From contig NZ_CAMPKE010000004.1 of the NCBI RefSeq assembly GCF_946887195.1, positions 171,580 to 235,579 on the forward strand: 64,000 nucleotides of DNA, given 5' to 3'. Position numbers and translations under genes: made by a program. Origin of the DNA: an uncultured Halomonas sp. (GTDB lineage Bacteria; Pseudomonadota; Gammaproteobacteria; Pseudomonadales; Halomonadaceae). This document shows, one piece after another, positions 63,853 through 64,000 of this stretch (positions are counted from its first letter, which is position 1; each line of letters begins with the position of its first letter). The notes beneath the pieces are model-generated. The model saw only the letters and a list, made by a program, of their open reading frames with translations. It was not told the origin of the DNA and ran no database searches.

Positions 63853-63875
63853 GAACAATTATCAATAATGCCCCA
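63853..63875 (-). promoter_or_regulatory. Possible Fur box upstream of the TonB operon
   Basis: On the minus strand the AT-rich stretch reads GGCATTATTGATAATTGTTC and contains TGATAAT, one perfect half of the 7-1-7 Fur consensus. The other half is poor. It is about 80 bases upstream of the DUF3450 start. Iron control would be expected for a TonB operon; the match alone is weak. Confidence 0.35.
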
Positions 63876-63893
63876 AGCCCACACAATGAAAAA

Positions 63894-63918
63894 AACCGGC
63901 TTCGTAAGGAAGCCGGTT
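63894..63918 (-). terminator. Intrinsic terminator of etfA
   Basis: AACCGGCTTC (63894-63903) and GAAGCCGGTT (63909-63918) make a perfect 10-base stem with a 5-base loop. Read on the minus strand the stem is followed by eight T residues (63895-63888), the first two inside the stem. It lies 26 bases after the stop of the etfA gene that enters from the right edge. Confidence 0.9.
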
Positions 63919-63944
63919 GATGGTCAAGCCCGACACGACGAGGC

Positions 63945-64000
63945 TTACAGCTTCTGCTCGAGCTCGGGCAGGATCTGGAACAGATCGCCGACTAACCCGT
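63945..64000 (-). CDS. etfA: Electron transfer flavoprotein alpha subunit, C-terminal end (partial)
   Basis: Only the last 17 full codons are inside the window. They read GLVGDLFQILPELEQKL and then TAA. This matches the conserved C-terminus of EtfA (a GLVGDLF-x-LPEL-type ending). EtfA with EtfB carries electrons from acyl-CoA dehydrogenases to the quinone pool. The stop is followed by a strong intrinsic terminator. The call rests on a short stretch, but the pattern is distinctive. Confidence 0.75.
   Translation of the reverse strand, partial: GLVGDLFQILPELEQKL

Noticed and set aside
1..64000. Prophage, integron, CRISPR or insertion sequence
   Set aside because: No transposase, integrase, phage structural gene, Cas gene or spaced repeat array was seen anywhere in the window.

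Overview
The window looks like a chromosomal segment of a moderately halophilic gammaproteobacterium of the Halomonas/Chromohalobacter type. The basis is gene order (gacS, cysM, rlmD, relA, mazG; lepA, lepB, rnc, era, recO, pdxJ; algU, mucA, mucB, mucC, mucD), the G+C-rich codon use, and protein sequences that read as Halomonadaceae-like. No database search was run. The gene set is mostly core chromosome. There is no prophage, transposase, CRISPR array, rRNA gene or complete tRNA gene. The only mobile-looking sequence is a small palindromic repeat family with three copies.

Layout. 0-9.1 kb: a diguanylate cyclase broken into two overlapping frames, a macrodomain protein, a family-32-type methyltransferase, cytochrome b561, an MsbA-like ABC exporter, a second diguanylate cyclase, and a MoxR-ATPase/VWA pair. 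9.1-11.6 kb: an AT-rich control region with a near-perfect LexA box and an array of TAGY-N8-GCTA palindromes, followed by three tightly overlapping genes (SatD-like, DUF3307, AmiD lipoprotein amidase). 11.6-15.7 kb: a GMC oxidoreductase, proS and a lytic transglycosylase. 15.8-20.2 kb: a four-gene cluster that I consider the best candidate for an undescribed system (exported cupredoxin-like protein, membrane GGDEF-EAL protein, DUF3034 envelope protein, exported truncated haemoglobin). Another GGDEF-EAL gene follows it. 21.9-30.9 kb: rfaH, ampG, a SEC-C/TPR-like protein, an unrecognised two-TM protein, topB and a panE-like gene.

31-49 kb, almost all on the minus strand: ppc, mazG-relA-rlmD-cysM (tightly packed), gacS on the plus strand, then pdxJ-recO-era-rnc-lepB-lepA. 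47.8-52.5 kb: the envelope-stress operon rpoE(algU)-rseA-rseB-rseC-mucD, with two hairpins between the sigma gene and its anti-sigma gene. 52.8-58.6 kb: DAHP synthase, dinG, rhlB, a small very basic protein and xthA. 58.6-63.8 kb: a complete TonB energising operon of the TonB2/TtpC layout (DUF3450, large ExbB/TolQ-like, ExbB, ExbD, TonB, TPR). The window ends in the last codons of etfA with its terminator.

How the parts relate. Cyclic-di-GMP turnover is over-represented, with four loci in the first 22 kb. Peptidoglycan turnover and recycling is scattered (AmiD, SLT, AmpG). Stringent response and nucleotide house-cleaning genes sit together (relA, mazG), as do envelope quality control (rseABC, mucD, lepB) and iron-uptake energisation (TonB cluster, with a weak Fur-like site upstream).
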